From JBFJKD01 sp038106145 (GTDB lineage Bacteria > Pseudomonadota > Gammaproteobacteria > Pseudomonadales > Porticoccaceae), in contig JAYODD010000009.1 in the NCBI GenBank assembly GCA_038106145.1, positions 1-64,000 of the forward strand: a stretch of DNA of 64,000 nt. The letters are read 5' to 3'. Made by a program: the position numbers and the translations under genes. A model generated the notes under the pieces. The model saw only the letters and a list, made by a program, of their open reading frames with translations, had not been told where the DNA came from and did no database searches. Within the stretch, counting starts at the first letter, position 1. Each line of letters starts with the position of its first letter. Below are positions 8,127 to 16,488 of this stretch, piece after piece.

Positions 8127-10061
8127 TCAGGCACGCACTCCGCCAATCATCTCTACCACCCGCGCCACTTGGTCGTCCATGACGCGATCTATTTCCCGCT
8201 CGTTTTTTCTCCACTTATCCGCCGCCGGAGGGGTGAGCGTGTAACGAGAGTGCGGCAACTTGTTAGCCACAACTTCCCGCATTTTAGGGCCATAAGAAAC
8301 TCCCATAAAATTACAGAGGTCCCGTGTGATAGTTTCCGGCTGCTCCAGGTATTGGTCATAGCTGACCACACACCAATCACCGGGCGGTATCGCAGACAGG
8401 TCATTAACAATGGTTTCATTAGCGATACGCCATTGCGCCGCAGCGATTTCCGCTAGCGACAGGCCGTTGAGTTCTCGCCAACCCGGCACCAATAGGAGCG
8501 ACCAAGGGTCACCTTCCCAGCCCGGGAGGTCGCGATAAGTGACAAATCTGCCTGAGCGCCATGCTTCCATGATGCTCGATATGTTGCTCTGTGGTGCGCG
8601 GTGCAGATAAATAAACTTTGCATCTGGGAATAGTTGTTTGAAGAAAGGGATACGTAGCGCGTTCTTGGGCGTTTTTTCCAGGAACCGAATCTCCGTCGGC
8701 CGATCCTTCAAGGTAAGCCAGCTTGCGCCCTCTGCGTTGACCAACTTACGCATAAACCCGTCACATAAAGCACTCAACACCTCTGTCGAAGCATCCGCCG
8801 CGGCCAGTGCGTTCGAATCGTAATTCCTGTGGAGCGGGGTCAACGCCTTAATTCTTTCGATAACCTGATGTGACTCTCCTCCAATTGTCCACAACGCCCG
8901 GTTCTGCGCGAGCACTTCAAAAAGCATGGTACTCCCTGAACGAGGCGCGGCAACTACGAACACCGGACTAACAAACCTTAACGCCGATTTTACCCGCGCG
9001 CGACTTGAAGAACCGGAGCGTGAAGGGACAACGGACGAGGCACCGTTGGTTGCTTGTCGCGCCACCTTGTTCTGCTCGCCGCCATACACCGGCGCCATAT
9101 CGGGATTTAACGCGGCACCCAACCAAGCAGCCAAAACCCCGGGGACATCCGCAGCGTTGCTACGCATTTTCAGACCCACGCCAGACTTTTGGGCCGCCTC
9201 CAGAGCACTGACGAGCAGCGCACGGTAGCGCTCAAATCCGGTGGATTCAGGACCGAAAACGGCCCAACTGGCACGCCAGTCATATACCAGGTCCCTCAAT
9301 ATGCGGGATAGATGAACAACCCCGTCCGCTGCAGAATCACTATCCTGTGCTATGTCCCCAAGCAGCTCCTCCACCGCCACTTCAAGCTCATCGGGCGGCA
9401 TCACCACCGCTACGTTGTACTTCTCGTACTCAATTGAGACGCCAAGCCCGTCCCGGTACCCCACAGTCACGGGTTCAACTGGTCCACCTTGCCCCTCTTT
9501 GCCTTGCTCTCCAAACGGGCGATAGGCTTCTCTAACCATCCGCCAAAACGAGGCTGACCCAACAGTATCGAACACGAGATGGGTGCGCGTGGTAGCAGTT
9601 GGGTTTATCACTTCGTGGGTTTTCCAGTTGTCGAAAATCCAGGCTTCGCCCGCCGCCATATGCACCCGCTTGTCGTCGCACACAAATTGGATATCCGGAT
9701 GGGTGATAATAGGAACGTGCACCCTCGTCCGATTGTGCCAATAATAGTTAATATCGACGTGGCTGCTCACGCCCCTTTGTGGACCGATACGCATGAGTCG
9801 ACTGCGACCCACAACCGTATTGAAAGAAGCCAAGACCTGTTGCAGGTAGGGGCTGTTTATGAGGTGGGGGGTGGGCTTCATAACCCCCTTTAGATCGTCG
9901 TTAATTTCACCATTGGCAGCCACAAGGATCATCGCCGAATTACCTTCAAATCCCTGCGGATGCGCGCGCCATGCATTCGGAGCAAAACGCTCTACTTCCT
10001 CGCGTAACCGCTCAGCATCAAACATTACTGGCAAACGATAGAATTCACTTTCTAAATTCAC
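8127..10061 (-). CDS. Fusion of AspH-type beta-hydroxylase and sulfotransferase
   Basis: 644 residues in two domains. Residues 1 to about 175 are an aspartyl/asparaginyl beta-hydroxylase domain with predicted iron ligands H115 (TRVHVPI) and H149 (THEVIN) and the 2-oxoglutarate Arg159 (TRTHLVFD). The H-to-R distance of ten residues equals that in human AspH. A helical linker with a low-complexity Ser/Arg stretch near 345-358 leads to a sulfotransferase domain: 5'-phosphosulfate loop APRSGSTM (372-379) and a 3'-phosphate region YLHRAPQSNISSIMEAW (from about 485). The protein could hydroxylate and sulfate the same acceptor, which is inference. The start is GTG at 10061 with GGGAGG 7 nt before it. 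It lies 61 bp downstream of tyrS on the same strand and may be read partly from there. No signal peptide. Confidence 0.85.
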   Translation of the reverse strand: MNLESEFYRLPVMFDAERLREEVERFAPNAWRAHPQGFEGNSAMILVAANGEINDDLKGVMKPTPHLINSPYLQQVLASFNTVVGRSRLMRIGPQRGVSSHVDINYYWHNRTRVHVPIITHPDIQFVCDDKRVHMAAGEAWIFDNWKTHEVINPTATTRTHLVFDTVGSASFWRMVREAYRPFGEQGKEGQGGPVEPVTVGYRDGLGVSIEYEKYNVAVVMPPDELEVAVEELLGDIAQDSDSAADGVVHLSRILRDLVYDWRASWAVFGPESTGFERYRALLVSALEAAQKSGVGLKMRSNAADVPGVLAAWLGAALNPDMAPVYGGEQNKVARQATNGASSVVPSRSGSSSRARVKSALRFVSPVFVVAAPRSGSTMLFEVLAQNRALWTIGGESHQVIERIKALTPLHRNYDSNALAAADASTEVLSALCDGFMRKLVNAEGASWLTLKDRPTEIRFLEKTPKNALRIPFFKQLFPDAKFIYLHRAPQSNISSIMEAWRSGRFVTYRDLPGWEGDPWSLLLVPGWRELNGLSLAEIAAAQWRIANETIVNDLSAIPPGDWCVVSYDQYLEQPETITRDLCNFMGVSYGPKMREVVANKLPHSRYTLTPPAADKWRKNEREIDRVMDDQVARVVEMIGGVRA

Positions 10062-10122
10062 GACCCAACCTCCCTAAGCCTACTAGATAATTCTCCCACT
10101 ATGCTTAAATCTAAATTGACGG

Positions 10123-11439
10123 CTACTCCTGCCAGCGGACGAGATGGTATGACTTTTTTCCGCGCCGGAGCAAGTAAAAGTGGCCGTAGCGGGCATCGGA
10201 GCCATCCAGAATATAAGCCTCATCGCTAACCTTACCGCCGTTGACGCTGATCGCACCCTCGCGAATAAATTTACGTGCCTGACCGAGGGTAACCTCCCCG
10301 CGGGGAGTCAGGGCGAGGCCGGTGTCGACCAGCACCTCGGCGAGGGGCTTGCCCGGGGCCGCGATCGCGGTGCACGGCATACCATCGAGGGCCAGTTGCT
10401 CCATGTCCGCCTCGGTCAGGTCGGCCAGGGCCCCGGAAAACAGCGCCTGGGATATGCGCCGCGCCGCTGCAAGGCCGTCAGCACCATGCACCAGCGTGGT
10501 CACCTCGCCGGCCAGAATCTCCTGGGCGGCTTTACGCCCTGTGGTGCAGGCGTCGGCCTCTTCAATGGCGGCAATTTCGTCCAGCCCCAGAAACGTAAAG
10601 TAGCGCAAAAACCGGTAGACGTCGTCATCAGCGGTGTTGACCCAGAACTGATAGAACCCGTAGGGGGACGTTTTCGCCGCATCCAGCCAGATGGTACCGG
10701 TTTCCGTTTTACCGAATTTGGTGCCGTCAGCCTTGGTCACGAGGGGCAGCGTGAGGCCGTAAACATGAGCGTGATTGAGCCGCCGGGTCAAATCAATGCC
10801 ACCGGTAATGTTGCCCCACTGATCCGACCCGCCAATCTGCAGGGTGCAGCCATGGCGTCGATGCAGTTCGGCAAAATCGTAGGACTGCAACAGCATATAA
10901 CTAAATTCGGTAAAAGAGATACCCTCGCCTTCCCGCTCAATACGCTGTTTTACCGACTCCTTGTGGATCATCGCATTAACGGAAAAGTGCTTGCCCACGT
11001 CCCGCAGAAAATCGAGCGTGGCCATACCCTGCATCCATTCCAGGTTGTTGACCACGACAGCGGCATTGGCACCGCAGAAATCGATAAATCGCGATATCTG
11101 CCGCTGCAGCCGCTCAGCCCAACCAGCGACCACTTCGGGGGTGTTGAGCTGGCGCTCTTCCGCCTTGTGACTGGGGTCGCCAATCAATCCGGTGGCACCG
11201 CCCACCAGCGCAATCGGCCGGTGACCAGCCAACTGGAAACGCCGCAGGGCAAGCAGCGGCACCAGACTACCAATATGTAAACTGTCGGCCGTGGGATCAA
11301 AGCCGCAGTACAACGCACGCGCCTGATCGAGGTGGGTGGCCAGGTCATCCCGCGCCGCGATCTGGGCGATGATGCCCCGACCATTGAGCTCGCCAATCAG
11401 TTCGGCTCCCGGCGTAACCGCTATTCCCGGCTTGACCAT
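10123..11439 (-). CDS. tyrS: Tyrosyl-tRNA synthetase
   Basis: Charges tRNA-Tyr with tyrosine. The class I core is clear: YCGFDPTADSLHIGSL, the tyrosine pocket LLQSYDFAEL and QIGGSDQWGNITGGI, and KFGKT in place of KMSKS. An S4 RNA-binding domain closes the protein (ARKFIREGAISVNGGKVSDE). The HIGH signature reads HIGS. Length is about 438 residues, as usual. The ATG at 11439 is my preferred start; a TTG at 11478 in the same frame has AAGG only 1 nt before it. In Pseudomonas this gene sits beside a 16S rRNA gene; here about 10 kb of accessory genes lie between them. It is divergent from the M23 peptidase gene. Confidence 0.95.
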   Translation of the reverse strand: MVKPGIAVTPGAELIGELNGRGIIAQIAARDDLATHLDQARALYCGFDPTADSLHIGSLVPLLALRRFQLAGHRPIALVGGATGLIGDPSHKAEERQLNTPEVVAGWAERLQRQISRFIDFCGANAAVVVNNLEWMQGMATLDFLRDVGKHFSVNAMIHKESVKQRIEREGEGISFTEFSYMLLQSYDFAELHRRHGCTLQIGGSDQWGNITGGIDLTRRLNHAHVYGLTLPLVTKADGTKFGKTETGTIWLDAAKTSPYGFYQFWVNTADDDVYRFLRYFTFLGLDEIAAIEEADACTTGRKAAQEILAGEVTTLVHGADGLAAARRISQALFSGALADLTEADMEQLALDGMPCTAIAAPGKPLAEVLVDTGLALTPRGEVTLGQARKFIREGAISVNGGKVSDEAYILDGSDARYGHFYLLRRGKKSYHLVRWQE

Positions 11440-11614
11440 TGTTGGTGTAGACTCCGCAGGGTGAGAAAAAGACGGCAAACCTTACATGATCCAGTCGCAA
11501 AAACAAACGTCTATCCGTTCAAATTAAGTCAATAAAAACTATAGGGCTTTAATTTTTTTTGTTATAAACTCATTGCTTATAAACTTTAATTCCGGCCACT
11601 TCGAGATATCAAGC

Positions 11615-13054
11615 ATGCAGTCAGGGAATAACGGAGACAACTTCTGGTCGCGCCTGTTCGCGTTGTCGCTACCTCGCGCCCATTTGCTCGCCGCCGCCGC
11701 CGTTGCCGTGGCCCTGGTTGTCTCCCTTTCTCTACTGCCCTCTGAAGACGTCGAGGCGAAACGCTTTTCCTCCGCGGTAACCTTATTCTTTCAGGAGCCT
11801 CTTGAGCGCGCGACGAACGCATCCGACCAGGGCGACATGGTGCCAGATGTCGTCGAGGTGACAAGCAGCGTCGCCAGCGACACCATCGCCAATGCCAATG
11901 CCAATGCCAATGCCAATGCCACGGCCAGCGCAGCAGCCCTGGTGGAGCAAGACCTGTGGCGGGAGGAACTTGTAAAATCGGGGGATAATCTGACTACGGT
12001 GTTCAAACGCCTGTCGCTGGACGCGCGGGATGTCTACGCCGTCGCCAACGCCCGGGGGGAATCCCAGTCCCTGCGCAAATTGCGCCCCGGCGAAACCGTT
12101 GCCATTCAAACCGACGTAGATGGCCAGCTGGCGAAAGTACGCTACGTGCGCTCGCAGCTGGAATCCTATCTCTACGAGCGCGAGGAGGCAGGCTTCACGG
12201 GTAAAAAACAGCTGCGCAAGCCTGACGTTATTTCCAGCTTTATGCAGGCGCGCATAGAGAACTCGCTGTTCCTCGACGGGGTGCGCGCCGGACTGGAGCA
12301 AACCACCATTATGGATTTGGCCAACATCTTCGGCTGGGATATCGATTTCGCGCTGGATATACGCCGTGGGGACAGTTTCCAGGTGCTGTACGAGGAACTA
12401 TTACTCGACGGCGAGAAGATTGGAACGGGCAATATACTCGCGGCCGAATTTACCAATCAGGGCCGCACCTACCGGGCGGTGCGCTTTGTCGATAAGAACG
12501 GTGACGCCGATTATTTTGCCCCCGACGGGAAACCCATGCGCAAGGCGTTCCTGCGTGCACCCCTCGATTTTACCCGCGTCAGCTCAAACTTTGATCTGCG
12601 GCGCAGGCACCCTATCCACAAGATGATTAAGGCGCACCGGGGGGTCGATTACGCGGCGCCGCGGGGCACGCCGGTCTATGCCGCTGGCGAAGGCAAGGTG
12701 ATTGCGTCGGGCTACAGTCGCGCCAACGGGAATTACGTGTTTATTCAACACGGGCAAACCTACACTACTAAATATCTGCACCTGGACAAGCGCCTGGTGC
12801 GCTGGGGCCAGACCGTCAAACAACGCAAGGTTATCGGCATGGTGGGTTCCACCGGCTACGCTACCGGGCCCCACTTGCACTACGAGTTTCTGGTCAACGG
12901 TGTGCACCACAATCCACGCACCGTGGCGCTGCCCCAGGCGGAACCGATTCCATCCGCCTTGCGCGCCCAATTTCTCGCGCAAACCACCCCGCTGCTCAAC
13001 CAGCTCAGCAATTACAGCGCTACCCAGTTGGCCTCAGCCGCCGGCAGCCAATAA
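11615..13054 (+). CDS. M23 family murein endopeptidase (MepM-like)
   Basis: About 479 residues. One membrane segment near the N-terminus (LLAAAAVAVALVVSLSLL) anchors it in the inner membrane. A LysM/OapA-like region (SGDNLTTVFKRLSLDARDVY) follows, then the LytM-type peptidase domain with zinc ligands in HRGVDYAAP (H, D) and HLHYEF (H). Members cut peptide cross-links in peptidoglycan. An Asn-Ala repeat lies between the anchor and the LysM-like part. I chose the ATG at 11615; the frame also opens at a TTG at 11573. It is 6 bp from anmK, so the two cell-wall genes probably share a transcript. Confidence 0.92.
   Translation: MQSGNNGDNFWSRLFALSLPRAHLLAAAAVAVALVVSLSLLPSEDVEAKRFSSAVTLFFQEPLERATNASDQGDMVPDVVEVTSSVASDTIANANANANANATASAAALVEQDLWREELVKSGDNLTTVFKRLSLDARDVYAVANARGESQSLRKLRPGETVAIQTDVDGQLAKVRYVRSQLESYLYEREEAGFTGKKQLRKPDVISSFMQARIENSLFLDGVRAGLEQTTIMDLANIFGWDIDFALDIRRGDSFQVLYEELLLDGEKIGTGNILAAEFTNQGRTYRAVRFVDKNGDADYFAPDGKPMRKAFLRAPLDFTRVSSNFDLRRRHPIHKMIKAHRGVDYAAPRGTPVYAAGEGKVIASGYSRANGNYVFIQHGQTYTTKYLHLDKRLVRWGQTVKQRKVIGMVGSTGYATGPHLHYEFLVNGVHHNPRTVALPQAEPIPSALRAQFLAQTTPLLNQLSNYSATQLASAAGSQ
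11891..11920 (+). repeat. Five copies of the hexamer AATGCC in the M23 gene
   Basis: Five exact tandem copies of AATGCC encode (Asn-Ala)5 in the periplasmic linker. As a multiple of three, a change in copy number would lengthen or shorten the linker without breaking the frame. Confidence 0.9.
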
Positions 13055-13060
13055 CGCATC

Positions 13061-14194
13061 ATGCCTGGCCGCACGGAGTGCGAACTGTTCATCGGGCTGA
13101 TGTCGGGTACCAGCCTCGATGGTATCGATGCTGTGCTGGCGGACTTTGGCGCCCCGCACCCCCTGATTATCGCCTGTCACACCACACCATTTCCGCGGCA
13201 GGTTGAAACGGATATTCGCGACCTGTGTCAGCCCGGCGACGATCACCTCGATAAACTGGGTGCTACCGATCAACGCCTGGGGGAACTGTTTGCCGCGGCG
13301 GCCCTGAATCTGCTGGCGCAAACCAATTTAAACCCGGACGACGTTGCCGCCATAGGCTGTCACGGACAGACCGTACGCCATCGCCCCACCGCGGCCATCG
13401 CCGGGGCGCCGTTTACGCTGCAAATCGGCGACCCGAACCTGGTCGCGGCGCGTACCGGAATAACCACCGTTGCGGATTTTCGGCGGCGGGATATGGCGCT
13501 AGGGGGTCAGGGCGCACCGCTGGTTCCCGCCTTCCATCGCGCGGTTTTTCAACATGCCACCCGGCATCGCGCGGTGGTCAATATCGGCGGTATGGCTAAT
13601 ATTACCTTGCTTCCCACGGCACCCTTGCCCGTCCAGGGGTTTGATACCGGTCCCGGCAATGTATTACTCGATGCCTGGAGTCAGCGCCACCTGGGCACTG
13701 GCTTTGACGCGGGGGGGCGTTGGGCGGCGGACGGGCAAGTGGATGACGCCTTGCTGGCGCGATTGCAATCCCATCCCTTTTTCGCGATGGTCCCACCGAA
13801 GAGCACTGGGCGCGAAGAATTTAACGCCACCTGGCTGGATGAACAACTGGCGCAACACGGCCTGCGACTTGACCCTCAGCAAGTTCAGGCCACTCTGCTC
13901 GCACTAACCGCGCAGAGCATCGCCGATGGCATCGCGCAATTGCCGGCGCGACCCGATGAAATCTTGATTTGCGGAGGTGGCGCGCTTAACGACGCGCTGA
14001 TGGCCGCGTTGCAACACCGGTTGCACCCGATTCCGGTGGCCAGCACCGCTGCCATCGGCCTCGACCCGCAGTGGGTCGAAGCGCTGGCCTTTGCCTGGCT
14101 GGCCCGGCAAACCCTGCGCGGACTGCCGGGAAATCTTCCCTCGGTAACCGGCGCGCGGGCGGAAACCCTGCTGGGCGCCATTTTCCCCGTGTAG
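13061..14194 (+). CDS. anmK: Anhydro-N-acetylmuramic acid kinase
   Basis: Opens and phosphorylates 1,6-anhydro-MurNAc from murein turnover to MurNAc-6-phosphate. The N-terminal GLMSGTSLDGIDAVL motif is the family signature; GCHGQTVRH, ADFRRRDMALGGQGAPLVP and FDTGPGN also match. Length is 377 residues, typical. It follows the M23 peptidase by 6 bp, which links peptidoglycan cutting and recycling. Confidence 0.95.
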   Translation: MPGRTECELFIGLMSGTSLDGIDAVLADFGAPHPLIIACHTTPFPRQVETDIRDLCQPGDDHLDKLGATDQRLGELFAAAALNLLAQTNLNPDDVAAIGCHGQTVRHRPTAAIAGAPFTLQIGDPNLVAARTGITTVADFRRRDMALGGQGAPLVPAFHRAVFQHATRHRAVVNIGGMANITLLPTAPLPVQGFDTGPGNVLLDAWSQRHLGTGFDAGGRWAADGQVDDALLARLQSHPFFAMVPPKSTGREEFNATWLDEQLAQHGLRLDPQQVQATLLALTAQSIADGIAQLPARPDEILICGGGALNDALMAALQHRLHPIPVASTAAIGLDPQWVEALAFAWLARQTLRGLPGNLPSVTGARAETLLGAIFPV

Positions 14195-14254
14195 ACCAAT
14201 CCCGGATCGATAGGCCCATGGCGCGGTGGTCAGTCAAGTCACCTGTCGCGCCCG

Positions 14255-14776
14255 TTAAAAATACACGTAACCTTCGTTGTTTGTGAGGCGCTCCAATTCC
14301 GCGGGTCCAAACGGCACCGTGCCAACGAATGGATAAAGATTATTCTCATTCAATCCGAGATGTTTGATTCGGGTTTTACACACCTTGATGGCGACGACGC
14401 CGAATGCGGACAGGCGCGCCGCCAGATCGACGACCGGCTTGTAGCGCAAGTAGTTCTCGCGGAAAAAGATGCCAACTTCCGATCCATGTAATACCAGCAC
14501 CAGCGGCGGTAAGCGGGAGTCGAGGCCGGAGGACAGGTAATAGCTCTCGGCGCGAAGCAACGCCGCCTCGACCTGGGCGGGATCGTCAAGGCCGATACGC
14601 GCTACATAACCCGGGGCAGACGGCAGGGGAAGAACCGATTCAAATTCTGGGCTGGTTTGATTGTAGGGTGCAGGCGGCGCGCCGCCATCCCATTCCGCAG
14701 CGGCTTGAGCAATAGCTAAAAAGCCGATCGTGACCAACAGCAAATTCAGGGGAAATCGCCCACGGATCGTAGGCAT
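14255..14776 (-). CDS. Periplasmic DsrE-like protein
   Basis: About 173 residues with a cleavable signal peptide (LNLLLVTIGFLAIAQAAAEW). The mature part ends in a DsrE/DsrF-like fold: LVLVLHGSEVGIFF, a Cys in IKVCKTRIKHLGL, then FVGTVPFGPAELERLTNNEGYVYF. Exported DsrE-like proteins of this kind are common, but their role is not established. The ATG at 14776 starts 11 bp after the erpA stop, so they are probably one operon. An earlier start at 14812 would overlap erpA and spoil the signal peptide. Confidence 0.7.
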   Translation of the reverse strand: MPTIRGRFPLNLLLVTIGFLAIAQAAAEWDGGAPPAPYNQTSPEFESVLPLPSAPGYVARIGLDDPAQVEAALLRAESYYLSSGLDSRLPPLVLVLHGSEVGIFFRENYLRYKPVVDLAARLSAFGVVAIKVCKTRIKHLGLNENNLYPFVGTVPFGPAELERLTNNEGYVYF

Positions 14777-14787
14777 CGAGGTGTCAC

Positions 14788-15141
14788 TTAGACGGAAAAC
14801 GAGGCGCCACATCCACAGGTCGACACCGCATTGGGGTTACGCACCACAAATCGGGAACCCTCCAGCCCCTCGACGTAGTCCACTTCACCGCCGACGAGAT
14901 ACTGAAAACTCAGGGCGTCCACCAGTACCGTCACGCCATCCTGCTCCACGCAGGTATCGTCTTCCGCCACGGCTTCGTCAAAGGAGAAGCCGTACTGAAA
15001 TCCAGAACAGCCGCCGCCGGAAACGAACACCCGCAACTTGAGATCGGGGTTTCCCTCCTCGGCGACCAGACTGGCCACCTTGGCGACGGCGCTACGGGTC
15101 ACGCTCAGCAAGGTCGGATTAAATGTTTCAGCACCAGTCAT
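14788..15141 (-). CDS. erpA: Iron-sulfur cluster insertion protein ErpA
   Basis: A-type Fe-S carrier of 117 residues that passes clusters to apo-proteins, in E. coli including those of isoprenoid synthesis. The three cluster Cys are present: C45 in GGGCSGFQYGF and C109/C111 in STCGCGASF. It is cytosolic. The neighbours (anmK, argC, DUF6776) match the Pseudomonas erpA locus. Confidence 0.95.
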   Translation of the reverse strand: MTGAETFNPTLLSVTRSAVAKVASLVAEEGNPDLKLRVFVSGGGCSGFQYGFSFDEAVAEDDTCVEQDGVTVLVDALSFQYLVGGEVDYVEGLEGSRFVVRNPNAVSTCGCGASFSV

Positions 15142-15257
15142 TTTCGCTCCAGTTCCACAGGTTTCACGCGGGTATCTTACTCTCTCGGCTGCGTATATGT
15201 CCCGATATGGGGGCGATTCGGGCGGTTACTAGTCCCATCGCCTTTCACCCACCGGCT

Positions 15258-15698
15258 TCAGCCGCCACGGCCTGGCTCGCCAAAACCTTCCGACGCATTG
15301 CCGGCGCCTGCATCGACGCCTGCAGTCGCAGAGGCGCTGACACCACCCTGACGCACAAAGTTGCCGTTAACCTGGGCGCCCTTTTCAATTTCCAGCAACG
15401 TATAGTGAATATTGCCTTCGACCACCGACCTGGCGGTCAGTTCGATATGCTGGTCGGCGTGGATGTCGCCCTCCACAGTGCCGCTTACTACCACCGTTGG
15501 CACCCGCAACTCCCCGCGTACCAGGCCCGCGTCGAGCACCCGAACACGCGCCTCGGAGCCCGCCTCGGCCAGAATGTTACCGGTAACCTGCCCTTCTATT
15601 TCCAGACAGCCCTCAAACTGCACGTCGCCAACAATATGGGTGCCGCGCGCGATCAGGGTCGTAGCGCCAGGGGAGGTCATTTTTAATTTTTTGCGCAT
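15258..15698 (-). CDS. Bactofilin family protein
   Basis: 146 residues made almost entirely of short beta repeats: HIVGDVQFEGCLEIEGQVTGNI, then VRGELRVPTVVVSGTVEGDI and VVEGNIHYTLLEIEKGAQVNG. This is the bactofilin beta-helix, which polymerises without nucleotides and organises envelope or shape proteins. A disordered Gly/Ala tail follows. AAGGA sits 8 nt before the ATG. In other bacteria bactofilins often go with M23 peptidases; the M23 gene here is about 2 kb away. Confidence 0.9.
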   Translation of the reverse strand: MRKKLKMTSPGATTLIARGTHIVGDVQFEGCLEIEGQVTGNILAEAGSEARVRVLDAGLVRGELRVPTVVVSGTVEGDIHADQHIELTARSVVEGNIHYTLLEIEKGAQVNGNFVRQGGVSASATAGVDAGAGNASEGFGEPGRGG

Positions 15699-15762
15699 GC
15701 TCGTGTTCCTTTACACCAGTTCAGTTATTAACCTGCGGCACTCGCTTTGCCGTGCCGACGGG

Positions 15763-16479
15763 TCACTCCACCACTTCTTTCCAGAGAAACTTCTGCGTGG
15801 CGCGAACATCATTATCACCCACTTTAGCGACCGAAATTTTCAGTTGCAGCGGCTCAAAGTCAGTTGGCAGGTGCAGCTTGCCCTCTATCAATCGAAAATA
15901 CTTGAACGGCACCAGCAACGGGTCATTGTCCTGCATCGGGTCCAGTTGCGCGAGCGAATAGGCAATTTCAGCGCCGCCGAGTGTGCCGGTGACTTCCATA
16001 TCAACCCGTACTTTGATGTTTTTTATCAGTGTCGCCTTCTGCTTGACCACCAGGCGGTAACTTACTATCGACGGATCCTCGGTGGTGACGATCCGCACGC
16101 TGTCAATATGTAATCCGGACTGCAGACTGTTGTCGCGCAACAGATTGCGATACAGATCCAGCTCTTCCTTCTGTTTGGCTAATACGGCCTGCAAGCCGAC
16201 GACATTCTGGCGCACTTCCTCCAGGGACTCCCGGTCAATTTCGCGCGCCACCGCGTTGTTTGCTACTTCCTGCTCCAATTCCCTGACCCGGGCCTGGGCT
16301 TTTTTGTTAGCTACAGTCATCTGGCGGCTTTCGACCATCTGGCTGGCAAAATAGTCGCTGCCCAGGAGGAAACCCGCGATAAAACTGAGGGCCGCCAGTA
16401 ACAGACCACCACCCACCAACGCGGGCAATAACCAGGGGCGATTGAGTCGCACCACCAACTGTTCAAAACGAGCGGCCAC
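15763..16479 (-). CDS. DUF6776 family membrane protein
   Basis: 238 residues: a short cytosolic N-terminus, one membrane helix (LLPALVGGGLLLAALSFIAGFLLG), a coiled coil of about 80 residues rich in Glu/Gln/Lys (ARVRELEQEVANN, LQAVLAKQKEELDLYRNLL), and a C-terminal beta-rich domain, presumably periplasmic. Function is not known. GTG start, 9 bp after the argC stop, so likely co-transcribed with argC. It occupies the same place in Pseudomonas genomes. Confidence 0.8.
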   Translation of the reverse strand: MAARFEQLVVRLNRPWLLPALVGGGLLLAALSFIAGFLLGSDYFASQMVESRQMTVANKKAQARVRELEQEVANNAVAREIDRESLEEVRQNVVGLQAVLAKQKEELDLYRNLLRDNSLQSGLHIDSVRIVTTEDPSIVSYRLVVKQKATLIKNIKVRVDMEVTGTLGGAEIAYSLAQLDPMQDNDPLLVPFKYFRLIEGKLHLPTDFEPLQLKISVAKVGDNDVRATQKFLWKEVVE

Positions 16480-16488
16480 AACATCGCC

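Noticed and set aside
791..10061. Mobile element or prophage carrying the left accessory block
   Set aside because: No integrase, transposase, terminal repeats or tRNA attachment site could be seen.
10180..11280. 366-residue plus-strand frame opposite tyrS
   Set aside because: Shadow of tyrS; no motifs, and the tyrS frame is certain.
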